This document shows, one piece after another, positions 36,526-45,888 of a stretch of 64,000 nt of DNA. Location: positions 142,460 to 206,459 of the forward strand of contig NZ_JAMFLZ010000006.1 in NCBI RefSeq assembly GCF_023502325.1. The letters run 5' to 3'. The translations under genes and the position numbers were made by a program. The notes under the pieces are model-generated. The model did not search any database. It was not told the origin of the DNA and saw only the letters and a list, made by a program, of their open reading frames with translations. The stretch comes from Wocania_A spongiicola (GTDB taxonomy: Bacteria; Bacteroidota; Bacteroidia; Flavobacteriales; Flavobacteriaceae). Position 1 is the first letter of the stretch. Each line of letters opens with the position of its first letter.

Positions 36526-38889
36526 TTATCCTTTAATAATGGCTTCGTCTAAATTGAAAATTAAGCTTGAAAGCAATGTATATGCATATTCAGTTTTTGT
36601 AACATTTTCAGTTTTATCTATTTCTGTATTACTTTCAAAATCAGTTTCAACAGTTTCAATGTATTGTGAAAATTTATCTAACTCTTCTTGTGTAGGGTAA
36701 CGTGAAGTTATTTTTCTGAATATCAAATTTATACGTTCATCTTGAGATATCGTTTTGTCTTCCAACACCTTTTTAGCCAAATGTTCTGCTGCCTCAACAA
36801 GCTGAGGGTCGTTAAGCATAACTAAAGCTTGTAATGGTGTACTTGTTTTTTGACGTTTTACTTCACAAAAATCTCTTGTAGGGGCATCAAAAGTCATCAT
36901 TGATGGTGGCGGAACAGTTCGCTTCCAAAAAGTATATAGGCTTCTCCTGTATAAACCTTCACCTGAATCTGGAGTATATTTTGCAGTACTTCCTCCTCCG
37001 CCTCCAGTAGTTTCTTGCCATAGCCCTGGTGGTTGATAAGGTTTTACACTTGGTCCGCCAATTTTGTTTACTAATAAACCACTAACTGCTAAAGCATTAT
37101 CACGAATCATTTCTGCAGTTAATTTACTTCTTGAATATCTTGCTAACAATATATTATCTGGGTCTAGCTCTAATAAATTAGGTGATATTTTAGATGTTTG
37201 TTTGTATGTACTAGACATAACCAAACGCTTATACATTTTTTTCATATCCCAACCTTCTTCTCTAAAGGTTACAGCCAACCAGTCTAACAATTCTGGATGT
37301 GTTGGTAAAGCTCCTTGGTTTCCAAAATCTTCTGATGTTGAAACAATACCAACACCAAAAATGTCTTGCCACATTCTATTTACAGCTACTCTAGCAGTTA
37401 GCGAATTATCTTTATCAAATAGCCAATTGGCAAGTCCTAATCTGTTTTTAGGAAGTGAATCGGCATATTTTAAAATCACTTTTGGTGTACTTAATGTTAC
37501 TTCTTCATCTGGTGCATCATACTGTCCGCGTCTTAACGTATAGGTTTTTCTATCTGGCGCATTATCTTTCATCACCATAAGTTTAACCTCTTTTATAGAG
37601 TCTGGTAAGTTTATAAACGATAGCGTCTCTTCAATTTCTTTTTTAGTAATTTTAATATTCGGCTCTGGAATTTCACCATAATCAATCCTTCCTTTTTCAC
37701 CTACTTTATTAAAAAACGCATAAAAACTATAAAACTCTTTTTGCGAAATAGGATCGTATTTATGGTCATGACATCTAGCACATTCCATAGTTAGTCCCAT
37801 TAAAGCCTTAGAAGTTGTATTGGCTCTATCCATTACATATTCCACGCGATATTCTTCATCAATTACACCACCTTCTTGTGTAATTTTATGATTTCTATTA
37901 AATGCTGTAGCTACTATTTGTTCTGGTGTAGCATTTGGTAATAAATCTCCTGCCAACTGCCACTTAACAAATTCATCATAAGCCATATTTCTATTAAAAG
38001 CACTAATTACCCAATCTCTCCAAGGCCACATAATTCGTTCTAAATCGTCTTGATAACCATGCGTATCGGCATATCTTGATACATCTAACCAAACGGCTGC
38101 CATTCGTTCGCCATATGCACTTGATGCTAATAATTTATCAATTACTTTTTCGTAAGCATTAGCGTCTTTATCATTAATAAATTCGTCAATATCTTCTATT
38201 GTTGGTGGAAGTCCTGTAAGGTCAAAATACACTCTTCTAATAAGTTGTTCTTTTGACGCTTCTTCAGATGGTTTTAAATTTTCTTGCTCTAATCGCTTTG
38301 CTATAAAATAATCAACTGAATTAGTAGCCCAGTCTTCGTTTACTATTTTTGGTTCCTCCTTTTTTTGCGGAGGGACAAAAGACCAATGCGTTTTCCATTC
38401 CGCACCTTGTTCTATCCATTTAATTAAGATTTGCTTTTCGTATTCAGACAAGGTTAAGTTAGAGCTTGGTGGAGGCATAACTTGTTGCAAATCTGTATTC
38501 GTAATTTTATATACTAATCTACTTTCCTCAGGTTTTCCTGAAACAATTGCATACTTATCTAAGTTTTTTCCTATGGCTTTAAAAGCCCCTTCTTTAGTAT
38601 CTAATCTTAATCCGCCTTCGCGAGTTCCTTCATCTGGCCCGTGGCATAAATAACAACGATCAGATAAAATTGGTTTTACATCAAAAATATAATCAATAGT
38701 ATCTGGAAGATTACCTACTTGTTCTCCTGAAGCTAAATTAGAATTTTCTGAAGAAGTAGAATCACCAATTGGTTGATATGAACTTTCTGAAATTGATAAG
38801 CTATACTTTATTAATAATACAATAATAAAAGGCACTAAAAAATATAGTGCTAACACAAAACGATTATTAAACTTTTTACCTTTTGCCAT
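36526..38889 (-). CDS. PSCyt1-DUF1549-DUF1553 (PSD1) diheme cytochrome-like protein
   Basis: A 787-residue membrane-anchored protein (one helix, about 11-30). It has a planctomycete cytochrome domain with heme site C79-YL-C82-H83 and a likely Met138 ligand (VMPPP), then DUF1549 (about 185-395) with a second CxxCH at C370-AR-C373-H374 in MECARCHDHKYDP. DUF1553 occupies about 485-770 (LANWLFDKDNSLTARVAVNRMWQDIFG, LPTHPELLDWLA, FDAPTRDFCEVKRQKTSTPLQALVMLN). It is exported and should carry heme c. The family's reaction is unknown; it is abundant in polysaccharide-degrading Planctomycetes. It starts the redox module just after a terminator, so it has its own promoter. Confidence 0.85.
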   Translation of the reverse strand: MAKGKKFNNRFVLALYFLVPFIIVLLIKYSLSISESSYQPIGDSTSSENSNLASGEQVGNLPDTIDYIFDVKPILSDRCYLCHGPDEGTREGGLRLDTKEGAFKAIGKNLDKYAIVSGKPEESRLVYKITNTDLQQVMPPPSSNLTLSEYEKQILIKWIEQGAEWKTHWSFVPPQKKEEPKIVNEDWATNSVDYFIAKRLEQENLKPSEEASKEQLIRRVYFDLTGLPPTIEDIDEFINDKDANAYEKVIDKLLASSAYGERMAAVWLDVSRYADTHGYQDDLERIMWPWRDWVISAFNRNMAYDEFVKWQLAGDLLPNATPEQIVATAFNRNHKITQEGGVIDEEYRVEYVMDRANTTSKALMGLTMECARCHDHKYDPISQKEFYSFYAFFNKVGEKGRIDYGEIPEPNIKITKKEIEETLSFINLPDSIKEVKLMVMKDNAPDRKTYTLRRGQYDAPDEEVTLSTPKVILKYADSLPKNRLGLANWLFDKDNSLTARVAVNRMWQDIFGVGIVSTSEDFGNQGALPTHPELLDWLAVTFREEGWDMKKMYKRLVMSSTYKQTSKISPNLLELDPDNILLARYSRSKLTAEMIRDNALAVSGLLVNKIGGPSVKPYQPPGLWQETTGGGGGSTAKYTPDSGEGLYRRSLYTFWKRTVPPPSMMTFDAPTRDFCEVKRQKTSTPLQALVMLNDPQLVEAAEHLAKKVLEDKTISQDERINLIFRKITSRYPTQEELDKFSQYIETVETDFESNTEIDKTENVTKTEYAYTLLSSLIFNLDEAIIKG

Positions 38890-38938
38890 TGCTAAGAATT
38901 ATTTAAACACTCATATTAACTATAATATAAAGTTAATC

Positions 38939-38977
38939 AAAAAAAATTCGACGGATAACGTTATACCGTAGCTCGAC
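38939..38977 (-). terminator. Intrinsic terminator after GH20
   Basis: On the minus strand, starting about 17 nt after the GH20 stop, an imperfect palindrome at 38951-38969 (plus strand ACGGATAACGTTATACCGT, one bulged base) forms a stem of about 9 pairs. It is flanked by weaker TCG/CGA pairing and followed by eight T residues (38946-38939). This is the textbook layout of a Rho-independent terminator and marks the end of the GH92-to-GH20 transcript. The palindrome could also be an operator for the DUF1553 gene, which starts 50 bp further on. Confidence 0.75.
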
Positions 38978-38985
38978 AAAAGATT

Positions 38986-41307
38986 TTAACGTACAACTAT
39001 TTCATCTATAAAAATCCAAGTGTCTCCTCCTTTATCCGTTTTCTTTAAATTCTTAGCTTTAACTTTAACAAATCGTGCCTTTTGGGGATCAAAATGAATA
39101 TTGAAATCTTTAAGGATAATACTTGCATTATTTTTATAAGGTCTATCTATTTTTCCAACACTTTTAAACGCTTTACCATCTTTAGATAAAAGGACTTCAA
39201 TTTGGGTTGGAAAATAAATACTTGGTCCTTGGTGCTCCATAGTTCCAACAGAAACATCTTGAATCTCTATCTCCTCATCTAGGTCAATAGTTAATTCCAT
39301 ATCATTTACCAACCATGCTTGCCATTGACCATCATGAAAATTTTTAGTCCCACGAATAATGTTAACCATATTAGTAGACTCTTTTCCTTTATAACTATTA
39401 TGATACTTAGTATTGTAGACTACTTTTTTGCCTACAGCTTTATGATAATTAAATGTTTTTTCAAATACCTTACCAACTGGTTTATTATCTTTATAAAGCG
39501 ATGCTTTTATAGTTGTTGTGGCTTTAATTTCTATTGGCTTTGAGTAAGCAATGGCTGTTGAGTCAAGAGAAGCTCCATTTAAAACATAACGAATATCTGA
39601 AACGGGAAATTCATTTTTTAATGACACATTAATAGTATTTGTTGCATCATTGACTTTTGCATCTGATGATATAGTATATGCACTTTTTGCATAATTAATA
39701 TTTTGATATTTATAGCTTTTAAAAAGAGATTCCATACGATATGAAAAATCAAGCCAATCTCTATCTTTTTTTGGACTCCAAAGTGTTTCTGACAAGGCAG
39801 CAATTCTAGGGTAAATCATGTATTCTGAATGCGATTCAGTAGGCACATATTCTGACCATAAATTAGCTTGTCCTCCCAAAACATGTTGAGCTTGTTCATC
39901 ACTCATACTATCTACAATCGGATCAAACTCATACACCTTACTTACTGGTGTGTTTCCTCCCCAAGCTAATGGTTCTGTATTCATCGGCCCTTGATAATGA
40001 TCAAAATAACAATGCGTTCCAGGCGTCATTACTACATCGTGTCCTTGTTCAGAAGCTTCCAATCCTCCTTTAACACCTCGCCAACTCATTACGGTTGCTC
40101 CAGGTGCTAGTCCGCCTTCTAAGATTTCATCCCAACCAATAAGCACTCTTCCTTTAGAACTTATAAAACGTTCCATTCGCTTAATAAAATAACTTTGTAA
40201 TTCTTCTGGTGAATTAAGGTTTTCATCCTTCATTCGTTTTTTACAATGCGCACATGCTTTCCAATTAGTTTTTGTGGCTTCGTCCCCACCAACATGGATA
40301 TATTTAGATGGAAATAACTCTAAAACTTCATTTAAAACATTTTCTAAAAACTCGAAAGTAGATTCTTTACCTGCACAATAAATATCGGTTATTGGCCATA
40401 GACCTCCCGATGGCACTGAAACAGGCTTTCCTAAACAAGATAACTCAGGATAAGATGCTACAGCACTAGTTACGTGTGCTGGCATTTCAATTTCTGGAAC
40501 TACATTTACACCACGGCTTTCTGCATAAGCCACAATTTCTTTTATATCATCTTGTGTATAAAAACCACCATAAGTCGCTTTTTCGTCCAAACTGGGAGTA
40601 TAACGACCATCCCAAGGTTTATCTTCTTGATCTACTCTATAGGCACCAATTTGGGTTAATTTAGGGTATTCTTTAATTTCAATACGCCACCCTTGATCGT
40701 CTACTAAATGCAAATGCAATGTATTCATTTTATGATACGCCAAACGATCAATTGTTTTTTTAATATATTCTTTTTGGAAAAAATGACGCGATACATCTAG
40801 CATTAAACCTCGCCATTTAAAACGTGGTGCGTCAACTATATCTATATTAGGTATTACCCAATCTATACTTTCAACTTTAACTTGGGATTCAATTTCTACT
40901 GGCAATAGTTGCCTAAGTGTTTCTATACCATATAAAAAGCCGTTAAAATTATTAGCCTCAATGGTTATTATATTGTTTTCAGCCAATAATTTATATCCTT
41001 CTTTTTTAATGTCTTCAGAAGTTTTAAATTGAATATAATTTGATTTAGGTAGGGTTTCAACAGTTTTTAAATCCCAGCCTTGGACTGTTTTAAATTTATC
41101 GATTAAAATTTGAGCTGCTGCAGATTGTGATACATCTGTAGTAAAAAATACTGTGTTTTTATTAAACTCGAAATGCCCTTCTCCTAATTTTAATCTTTCA
41201 GGTTTTGGAATGATTTGAATATCTGTTTCTGTAAATACTTTAGCTTCTTTATTACTGCAACTAAAGATAAGCAGACTCAACACTATTATTAATGCTCTTA
41301 ATTTCAT
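38986..41307 (-). CDS. GH20 beta-N-acetylhexosaminidase with chitobiase-type and discoidin-like domains
   Basis: A 773-residue lipoprotein (LIFSC, Cys17). The GH20b domain (about 30-150) precedes the barrel with FKWRGLMLDVSRHFFQ, LHLHLVDDQGWRIEI and the catalytic Asp342-Glu343 (HVGGDE). The HEX_C domain is degraded in sequence (VLNGASLDSTAIAYSKP), and the C-terminal discoidin-like domain ends WIFIDEIVVR. It is a paralogue of the GH20 at 15518-17872, with the same domain order. It removes beta-linked GlcNAc or GalNAc from N-glycan antennae or chitobiose. It is the last gene before the terminator, 10 bp after GH92. Confidence 0.93.
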   Translation of the reverse strand: MKLRALIIVLSLLIFSCSNKEAKVFTETDIQIIPKPERLKLGEGHFEFNKNTVFFTTDVSQSAAAQILIDKFKTVQGWDLKTVETLPKSNYIQFKTSEDIKKEGYKLLAENNIITIEANNFNGFLYGIETLRQLLPVEIESQVKVESIDWVIPNIDIVDAPRFKWRGLMLDVSRHFFQKEYIKKTIDRLAYHKMNTLHLHLVDDQGWRIEIKEYPKLTQIGAYRVDQEDKPWDGRYTPSLDEKATYGGFYTQDDIKEIVAYAESRGVNVVPEIEMPAHVTSAVASYPELSCLGKPVSVPSGGLWPITDIYCAGKESTFEFLENVLNEVLELFPSKYIHVGGDEATKTNWKACAHCKKRMKDENLNSPEELQSYFIKRMERFISSKGRVLIGWDEILEGGLAPGATVMSWRGVKGGLEASEQGHDVVMTPGTHCYFDHYQGPMNTEPLAWGGNTPVSKVYEFDPIVDSMSDEQAQHVLGGQANLWSEYVPTESHSEYMIYPRIAALSETLWSPKKDRDWLDFSYRMESLFKSYKYQNINYAKSAYTISSDAKVNDATNTINVSLKNEFPVSDIRYVLNGASLDSTAIAYSKPIEIKATTTIKASLYKDNKPVGKVFEKTFNYHKAVGKKVVYNTKYHNSYKGKESTNMVNIIRGTKNFHDGQWQAWLVNDMELTIDLDEEIEIQDVSVGTMEHQGPSIYFPTQIEVLLSKDGKAFKSVGKIDRPYKNNASIILKDFNIHFDPQKARFVKVKAKNLKKTDKGGDTWIFIDEIVVR

Positions 41308-41317
41308 TTTAGTTTTG

Positions 41318-43516
41318 TTATTTTTTTGGAGAATCCCCCATTGTAAAAATTATTGTTCCCCCATCCATAATCTCTTTATGTGAAATATGATTTCTACTAA
41401 TTTTATTTCCGTTTAAAGTGATGGATTGAATGTATTTATTTTCTTTTGAATTATTGATTGTCTCAATCTTAAATCGCTTTCCGTTTTCCAAATTAATGGT
41501 AGCTTTATCAAACATTGGAGAACCAAAGCTGTACAGCCCTTCTGCTGGATTTACTGGATAAAACCCCAAACTACTATATATATACCAAGACGACATTTGT
41601 CCGCAATCTTCATTACCACAATGCCCATTAGGTTCATTTCTATATTGAGTTTCTAAAATTTTTCGAACAATTTCTTGTGTTTTCCATGGTTTATCAATGT
41701 AATTGTACAAATAACCAACATGATGACTAGGTTCGTTACCATGTGCATATTGCCCAATCATTCCTGTGCTAAAAATTGGTAATTTATCAGTTGGTAAAGG
41801 TTTATAACTAAACATGGAATCTAACTTTTGCTCAAAACGTTCTTTACCACCAATGGCATCAACAAGTCCGTTAACATCATGCTGAACCGACCAAAAATAT
41901 TGCCATGCATTACTCTCACAAAAGTAAGGTGTATAGGCTTTTGGAATAAACTCTTTTATAAAAGTACCATCTTCTAACTTGGGGCGCATAAAGGTACTTT
42001 TAGTATCATATACATTTTTCCAGTTGTCAGATCGCTTTAAAAAGTATTTGTAATCATCAGTTTTATTTAAAGCTTTTGCAAATTGGGCAACACACCAATC
42101 TCCATAAGCGTACTCTAAAGTTTTTGATACGGACCAGTTTTCGTGTTGTTCATCTACAGGAATAAATCCTAATTCTTTATAAATATCTATTTGCCTGTTA
42201 TTATCCATTGCGCTTGCCTTACAAGCTTCATAAGCTAATTGAATATCAAAATCTGCACCTTTAAAATAGGCATCAACAATAACAGGAATAGCATGGTAAC
42301 CAATCATCATATTAGTTTCGTTTCCTTGCATAGACCAAACAGGAAGCAAACCTGTTTCTTTATAATGTGCTAATAACGATTGTATCATATCATTTACTCG
42401 GTCTGGATGTAAAATAGTATACAAAGGGTGTGCTGCTCTGTAAGTATCCCATAACGAAAAAGTATCATACCTATCATATCCTTCAGCTTTCATTATAGTA
42501 TCATTAGCACCTTTATAGTTACTATTATAATCACTTAAAAGTGTTGGTGCTAGCATACTTTGATAAAGCATAGTATAGAAAATATTTTTCTTGGTTTCAT
42601 CTTCAGTTTCTATTTCAATTTTTTTCAATTGGGTCTCCCAAACACTATCGGCTTGTTTTTTATAAGCTTCAAAATTAAAATGGGCTGCTTCATTTTTTAA
42701 AGACAGTTTTGCTCCTTCAGTATTTGCTGTTGAAATCCCAGTTTTTAAAACAATTTCTTCGCCTTCTGTAGTACTATAATTTAAAATAATTTTGGTGTTT
42801 TTCGCTTTCGCGGAATTTTCTATTAATGTGTCATTTTGAAATAATTGATATGAATCAAATGGTTTAGAAAATTCCATTTGAAAAAACACCCTTTGGTCTT
42901 TTGCCCAACCTGTAGATTTTCTGTAACCTTCAATAGTAGTATCATCTATAACCTTAATATGTGTATCTGTTGGTGCATCCCAATTTAATGCATATCCTAA
43001 ATCGATATGGATTTGTGATAAGCTGTCTTCAGGAAATGTGTATTTATGAATTCCTGCTCGCTTAGTTGCTGTAACTTCTGCTTTAATACCGTAATCTAAT
43101 AAATCAACAGAATAATATCCAGGAGATGCTACTTCATTATCGTGGGAAAATGAAGAAAAGGGCTTATAACTATTTGCTTTAATACGTTTATTAAATCTAC
43201 TATTGGTTGGCATCACTAAAACATCATATAAATCGCCTGCCCCAGTACCTGTTAAATGCATATGCGAAAACCCAGAAATTATGGAGTCTTGATAGTAATA
43301 ACCAGCAATTCTGTCCCAACCCGGAATACCAATATCTGGACTTAGCTGTACCATCCCGAACGGCACTGTAGCACCAGGGTATGTGTTTCCCGGACCATCA
43401 GTTCCAATAAATGGGTTTACAAAATCGGTAAGTTTTGTTATAGACTTATCTTTTTCCTGTGCACAGCTAAAAAACAGGACAATACTAACTATTAAAACAA
43501 TACCTTTTTTTAACAT
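41318..43516 (-). CDS. GH92 exo-alpha-mannosidase
   Basis: A 732-residue lipoprotein (LFFSC, Cys18) with VNPFIGTDGPGNTYPGATVPFGM, FSHMHLTGTGAGDLYDVL, SLWDTYRAAHPLY, GNETNMMIGYHAIP, the probable acid Glu in CESNAWQYFW, HGNEPSHH and GNEDCGQMSSWY. It lacks the adjacent His-Glu pair of alpha-1,2 enzymes, so alpha-1,3 or alpha-1,6 mannose is more likely. It is closely related to the gene at 49849-52101, from which it probably arose by duplication. It lies between GH20 and a GH10-like gene, in the operon that also carries GH130. Confidence 0.94.
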   Translation of the reverse strand: MLKKGIVLIVSIVLFFSCAQEKDKSITKLTDFVNPFIGTDGPGNTYPGATVPFGMVQLSPDIGIPGWDRIAGYYYQDSIISGFSHMHLTGTGAGDLYDVLVMPTNSRFNKRIKANSYKPFSSFSHDNEVASPGYYSVDLLDYGIKAEVTATKRAGIHKYTFPEDSLSQIHIDLGYALNWDAPTDTHIKVIDDTTIEGYRKSTGWAKDQRVFFQMEFSKPFDSYQLFQNDTLIENSAKAKNTKIILNYSTTEGEEIVLKTGISTANTEGAKLSLKNEAAHFNFEAYKKQADSVWETQLKKIEIETEDETKKNIFYTMLYQSMLAPTLLSDYNSNYKGANDTIMKAEGYDRYDTFSLWDTYRAAHPLYTILHPDRVNDMIQSLLAHYKETGLLPVWSMQGNETNMMIGYHAIPVIVDAYFKGADFDIQLAYEACKASAMDNNRQIDIYKELGFIPVDEQHENWSVSKTLEYAYGDWCVAQFAKALNKTDDYKYFLKRSDNWKNVYDTKSTFMRPKLEDGTFIKEFIPKAYTPYFCESNAWQYFWSVQHDVNGLVDAIGGKERFEQKLDSMFSYKPLPTDKLPIFSTGMIGQYAHGNEPSHHVGYLYNYIDKPWKTQEIVRKILETQYRNEPNGHCGNEDCGQMSSWYIYSSLGFYPVNPAEGLYSFGSPMFDKATINLENGKRFKIETINNSKENKYIQSITLNGNKISRNHISHKEIMDGGTIIFTMGDSPKK

Positions 43517-43525
43517 AATAACTTT

Positions 43526-44659
43526 TTAAAATGAAGCTTTTACTTCTTTGATAGTTTGTAAATATTCATCTGTTAATTGGGGTCCATCAAAAAACGTTAC
43601 CCCAATGGCACCATTATTTTTAGCTTGTAAAATGGCTTCTTTAATCTCTTCACCTGTTTTAAATGGCGGTAGGAAAACACCTGTATTTAATCCAATATTT
43701 TCAGATTCTATATCAGTTACACCTTGTTTAGTAGCATATCCAATCCAATCAATTTCTTCATTATAAAAACTATGATAAATCATTGGATAAACTTCATCAA
43801 TATTCCATTTATCCCAACGCTGACGCACCATGTGATCTGCCATTTCAGGATACGGAAAAACTGCTGCCGTTAGTCTTTTATTATTGTTATGAACTATTTT
43901 GTAAGCATCGTCAACCAATGCTTTAATAGCATTAAGTCTAAAATTTTTCCACTCCATGTCAATAGCTGTGTTTTTGCTTTCTTTTGGATTTTTATGATGG
44001 ATTTTCTCAAATTCGCTGACACAAACATCGCAATAACAAAAATCGTATTCTGGTAATTCTACATCCTGAACCAAATTGTATTTTGGCAATAATCCTATAG
44101 GTAAAAAGATGTCTGGAAAACGAATATAATCTAAGTGCACACTTTCAATACCTTCAACTTTTGCTAATCCTTCAACTAAACCTAATATATGGTTTCGAGA
44201 TTCTTCTCTAGTTGGGCACAACCACTGATAATAACCAACATAAGGACGCGTATCAAAACATGATTTTCCCTCGCGACTCACTTGATACCATTCTGGGTGC
44301 TTTAAAGCTTCTTTATCTCCAGGTCTGTTTACAGCCATAATCCACGCATGTACATTTAATCCTTCTGCTTTTGCAATAGGCACTAATCGTTCCAACTCTT
44401 TAGGATCGGTTCCTGTATTAATTAATATCTCATCAATACCTCCTGATTTGTAGCGTTCAAATTCTTTTGCATAATCTTCATTAGATTTTTTCTTGCTAGA
44501 GGTTATCCAAGTACCAAATTTAAATGCAGATTCATTTGATGCCATTGTTATTTCTTCGTCATTAACATCAGTGTTATTATTCTGCTCGTTTTTATTTTGA
44601 TTGCACGCCATTATATTAAATAGCAAAGCAAAAATTAGTAATAATCTTAATGTTTTCAT
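43526..44659 (-). CDS. GH10-like (GHL10/DUF187-type) lipoprotein
   Basis: A 377-residue lipoprotein (NIMAC, Cys19). The body looks like a TIM barrel: GIDEILINTG, GLNVHAWIMAVNRPGD, WLCPTREESRNHILG, GIESVHLDYIRFPD, RLTAAVFPYPEMAD, VYPMIYHSF and AIGVTFFDG. The HLDYIRFP strand and overall order resemble family-10-like putative glycosidases. A CYCDVC cysteine pair (about 207-212) is distinctive and could be a disulfide or metal site. There is no biochemical activity to assign; the context (GH18 upstream, GH92 downstream) suggests an N-glycan or chitobiose target. Confidence 0.7.
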   Translation of the reverse strand: MKTLRLLLIFALLFNIMACNQNKNEQNNNTDVNDEEITMASNESAFKFGTWITSSKKKSNEDYAKEFERYKSGGIDEILINTGTDPKELERLVPIAKAEGLNVHAWIMAVNRPGDKEALKHPEWYQVSREGKSCFDTRPYVGYYQWLCPTREESRNHILGLVEGLAKVEGIESVHLDYIRFPDIFLPIGLLPKYNLVQDVELPEYDFCYCDVCVSEFEKIHHKNPKESKNTAIDMEWKNFRLNAIKALVDDAYKIVHNNNKRLTAAVFPYPEMADHMVRQRWDKWNIDEVYPMIYHSFYNEEIDWIGYATKQGVTDIESENIGLNTGVFLPPFKTGEEIKEAILQAKNNGAIGVTFFDGPQLTDEYLQTIKEVKASF

Positions 44660-44684
44660 TTTGTTAGTTTTAATAATAATTAAA

Positions 44685-45848
44685 CTATTTTATGTTTTTA
44701 TAAAGTGTATTTAACAATTCCTGATCTTTATCTAGGCTATACTCCCAAAACATAGCACCACCTAAACCGTTTTGTTTGATGTATTTAGCTTTTAATTCGA
44801 TATCCTTTGGAGTTTCATAAGAAATAAAAATACTATCAGTAGCATTCCATAAATAAGATGCTTTTGCAGAGACATCATATTCTCTTTTAAAGGCGCCAGA
44901 TTTTATTTTATCAACGATATCCCAATACGGGATAATCATTCCAGTAGACATAGCATTTTCGTACAAACCACCATTACCTATTGAAACTTTTTCCCATATT
45001 CTACCATAAAAAGGAATCCCCATTACTAGTTTGTTAGCAGGAACACCAGCTTTAATGTGTCTTTCAATAGCAGCTTGCCCGCTATTACCAGTAAAACGCT
45101 CTTTATCTGAAGGATATAAATTAGCATGATGTCCAGTTTGATAATACCACCCATGATAATAATCATAACACATGATGTTTATAAAATCTAGGTATTGATG
45201 CGCTTTCCCTAAATCTGTATTATCAATATAGGCTTGATTTGCTCCTGTTGCAATTGTTAGTAAATAATGTGTATTATCAGTTTTAGCAGCTGCATCTAAT
45301 TGTTTTCTAATTTCGGCAAGTAGCTTTGTGAAGTTTTCTTTATCCGAAGGTCTAATCGCATTATCCTCAGCGCGTTGCCCTGGGTATTCCCAATCTAAAT
45401 CTACGCCATCAAATGCATGTTTTTTCATAAGTTTAACACAACCTTTTGCAAATTTTAATCGTGATTCAGGATATGCTGCAATATGCGAAAATTGATCAGA
45501 CCAAACCCACCCGCCTATTGAATATAGAACTTTTAAGTTGGGATTCTTTTTTTTAAGTGCTATTACTTTTGGAATTTTGATTGAATCTAATTCCAGTTCA
45601 AATTTTGGCTTTCCATCTACTATATTGGCAAAGGCATAATTTATATGTGTTAGTTTATTAGCATCCACACTAGACGGATCAAATGGATCATAATCCTCGT
45701 AACCAGCTACATATCCGATTATTTTTAAATCTTCGACAGAGGTTTTAACTGGGGTTTCTTTTTTTTCAACGGATTTTGAGCATCCTAAAAACAAAAGCAT
45801 TAAACTTATAGGAACAATTAATTGTATTAATTTATATATTGATTTCAT
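44685..45848 (-). CDS. GH18 lipoprotein (chitinase / endo-beta-N-acetylglucosaminidase type)
   Basis: A 387-residue lipoprotein (LFLGC, Cys23) with a complete GH18 active site: SIGGW (110-114) and DGVDLDWE, in which Asp147, Asp150, Asp152 and the acid Glu154 form DxxDxDxE. NIMCYDYY and VMGIPFYGRIW are typical of chitinase-like members with the small inserted domain. Enzymes of this family cut beta-1,4 bonds after GlcNAc by substrate assistance. The sequence style points to chitin or chitooligosaccharides, while the operon (GH92, GH130, symporter) points to the chitobiose core of N-glycans; both are possible. It acts outside the inner membrane. Confidence 0.88.
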   Translation of the reverse strand: MKSIYKLIQLIVPISLMLLFLGCSKSVEKKETPVKTSVEDLKIIGYVAGYEDYDPFDPSSVDANKLTHINYAFANIVDGKPKFELELDSIKIPKVIALKKKNPNLKVLYSIGGWVWSDQFSHIAAYPESRLKFAKGCVKLMKKHAFDGVDLDWEYPGQRAEDNAIRPSDKENFTKLLAEIRKQLDAAAKTDNTHYLLTIATGANQAYIDNTDLGKAHQYLDFINIMCYDYYHGWYYQTGHHANLYPSDKERFTGNSGQAAIERHIKAGVPANKLVMGIPFYGRIWEKVSIGNGGLYENAMSTGMIIPYWDIVDKIKSGAFKREYDVSAKASYLWNATDSIFISYETPKDIELKAKYIKQNGLGGAMFWEYSLDKDQELLNTLYKNIK

Positions 45849-45888
45849 TTTTCTTATTGTTTAAATTTAAACCTTGAATATGCTTAAT

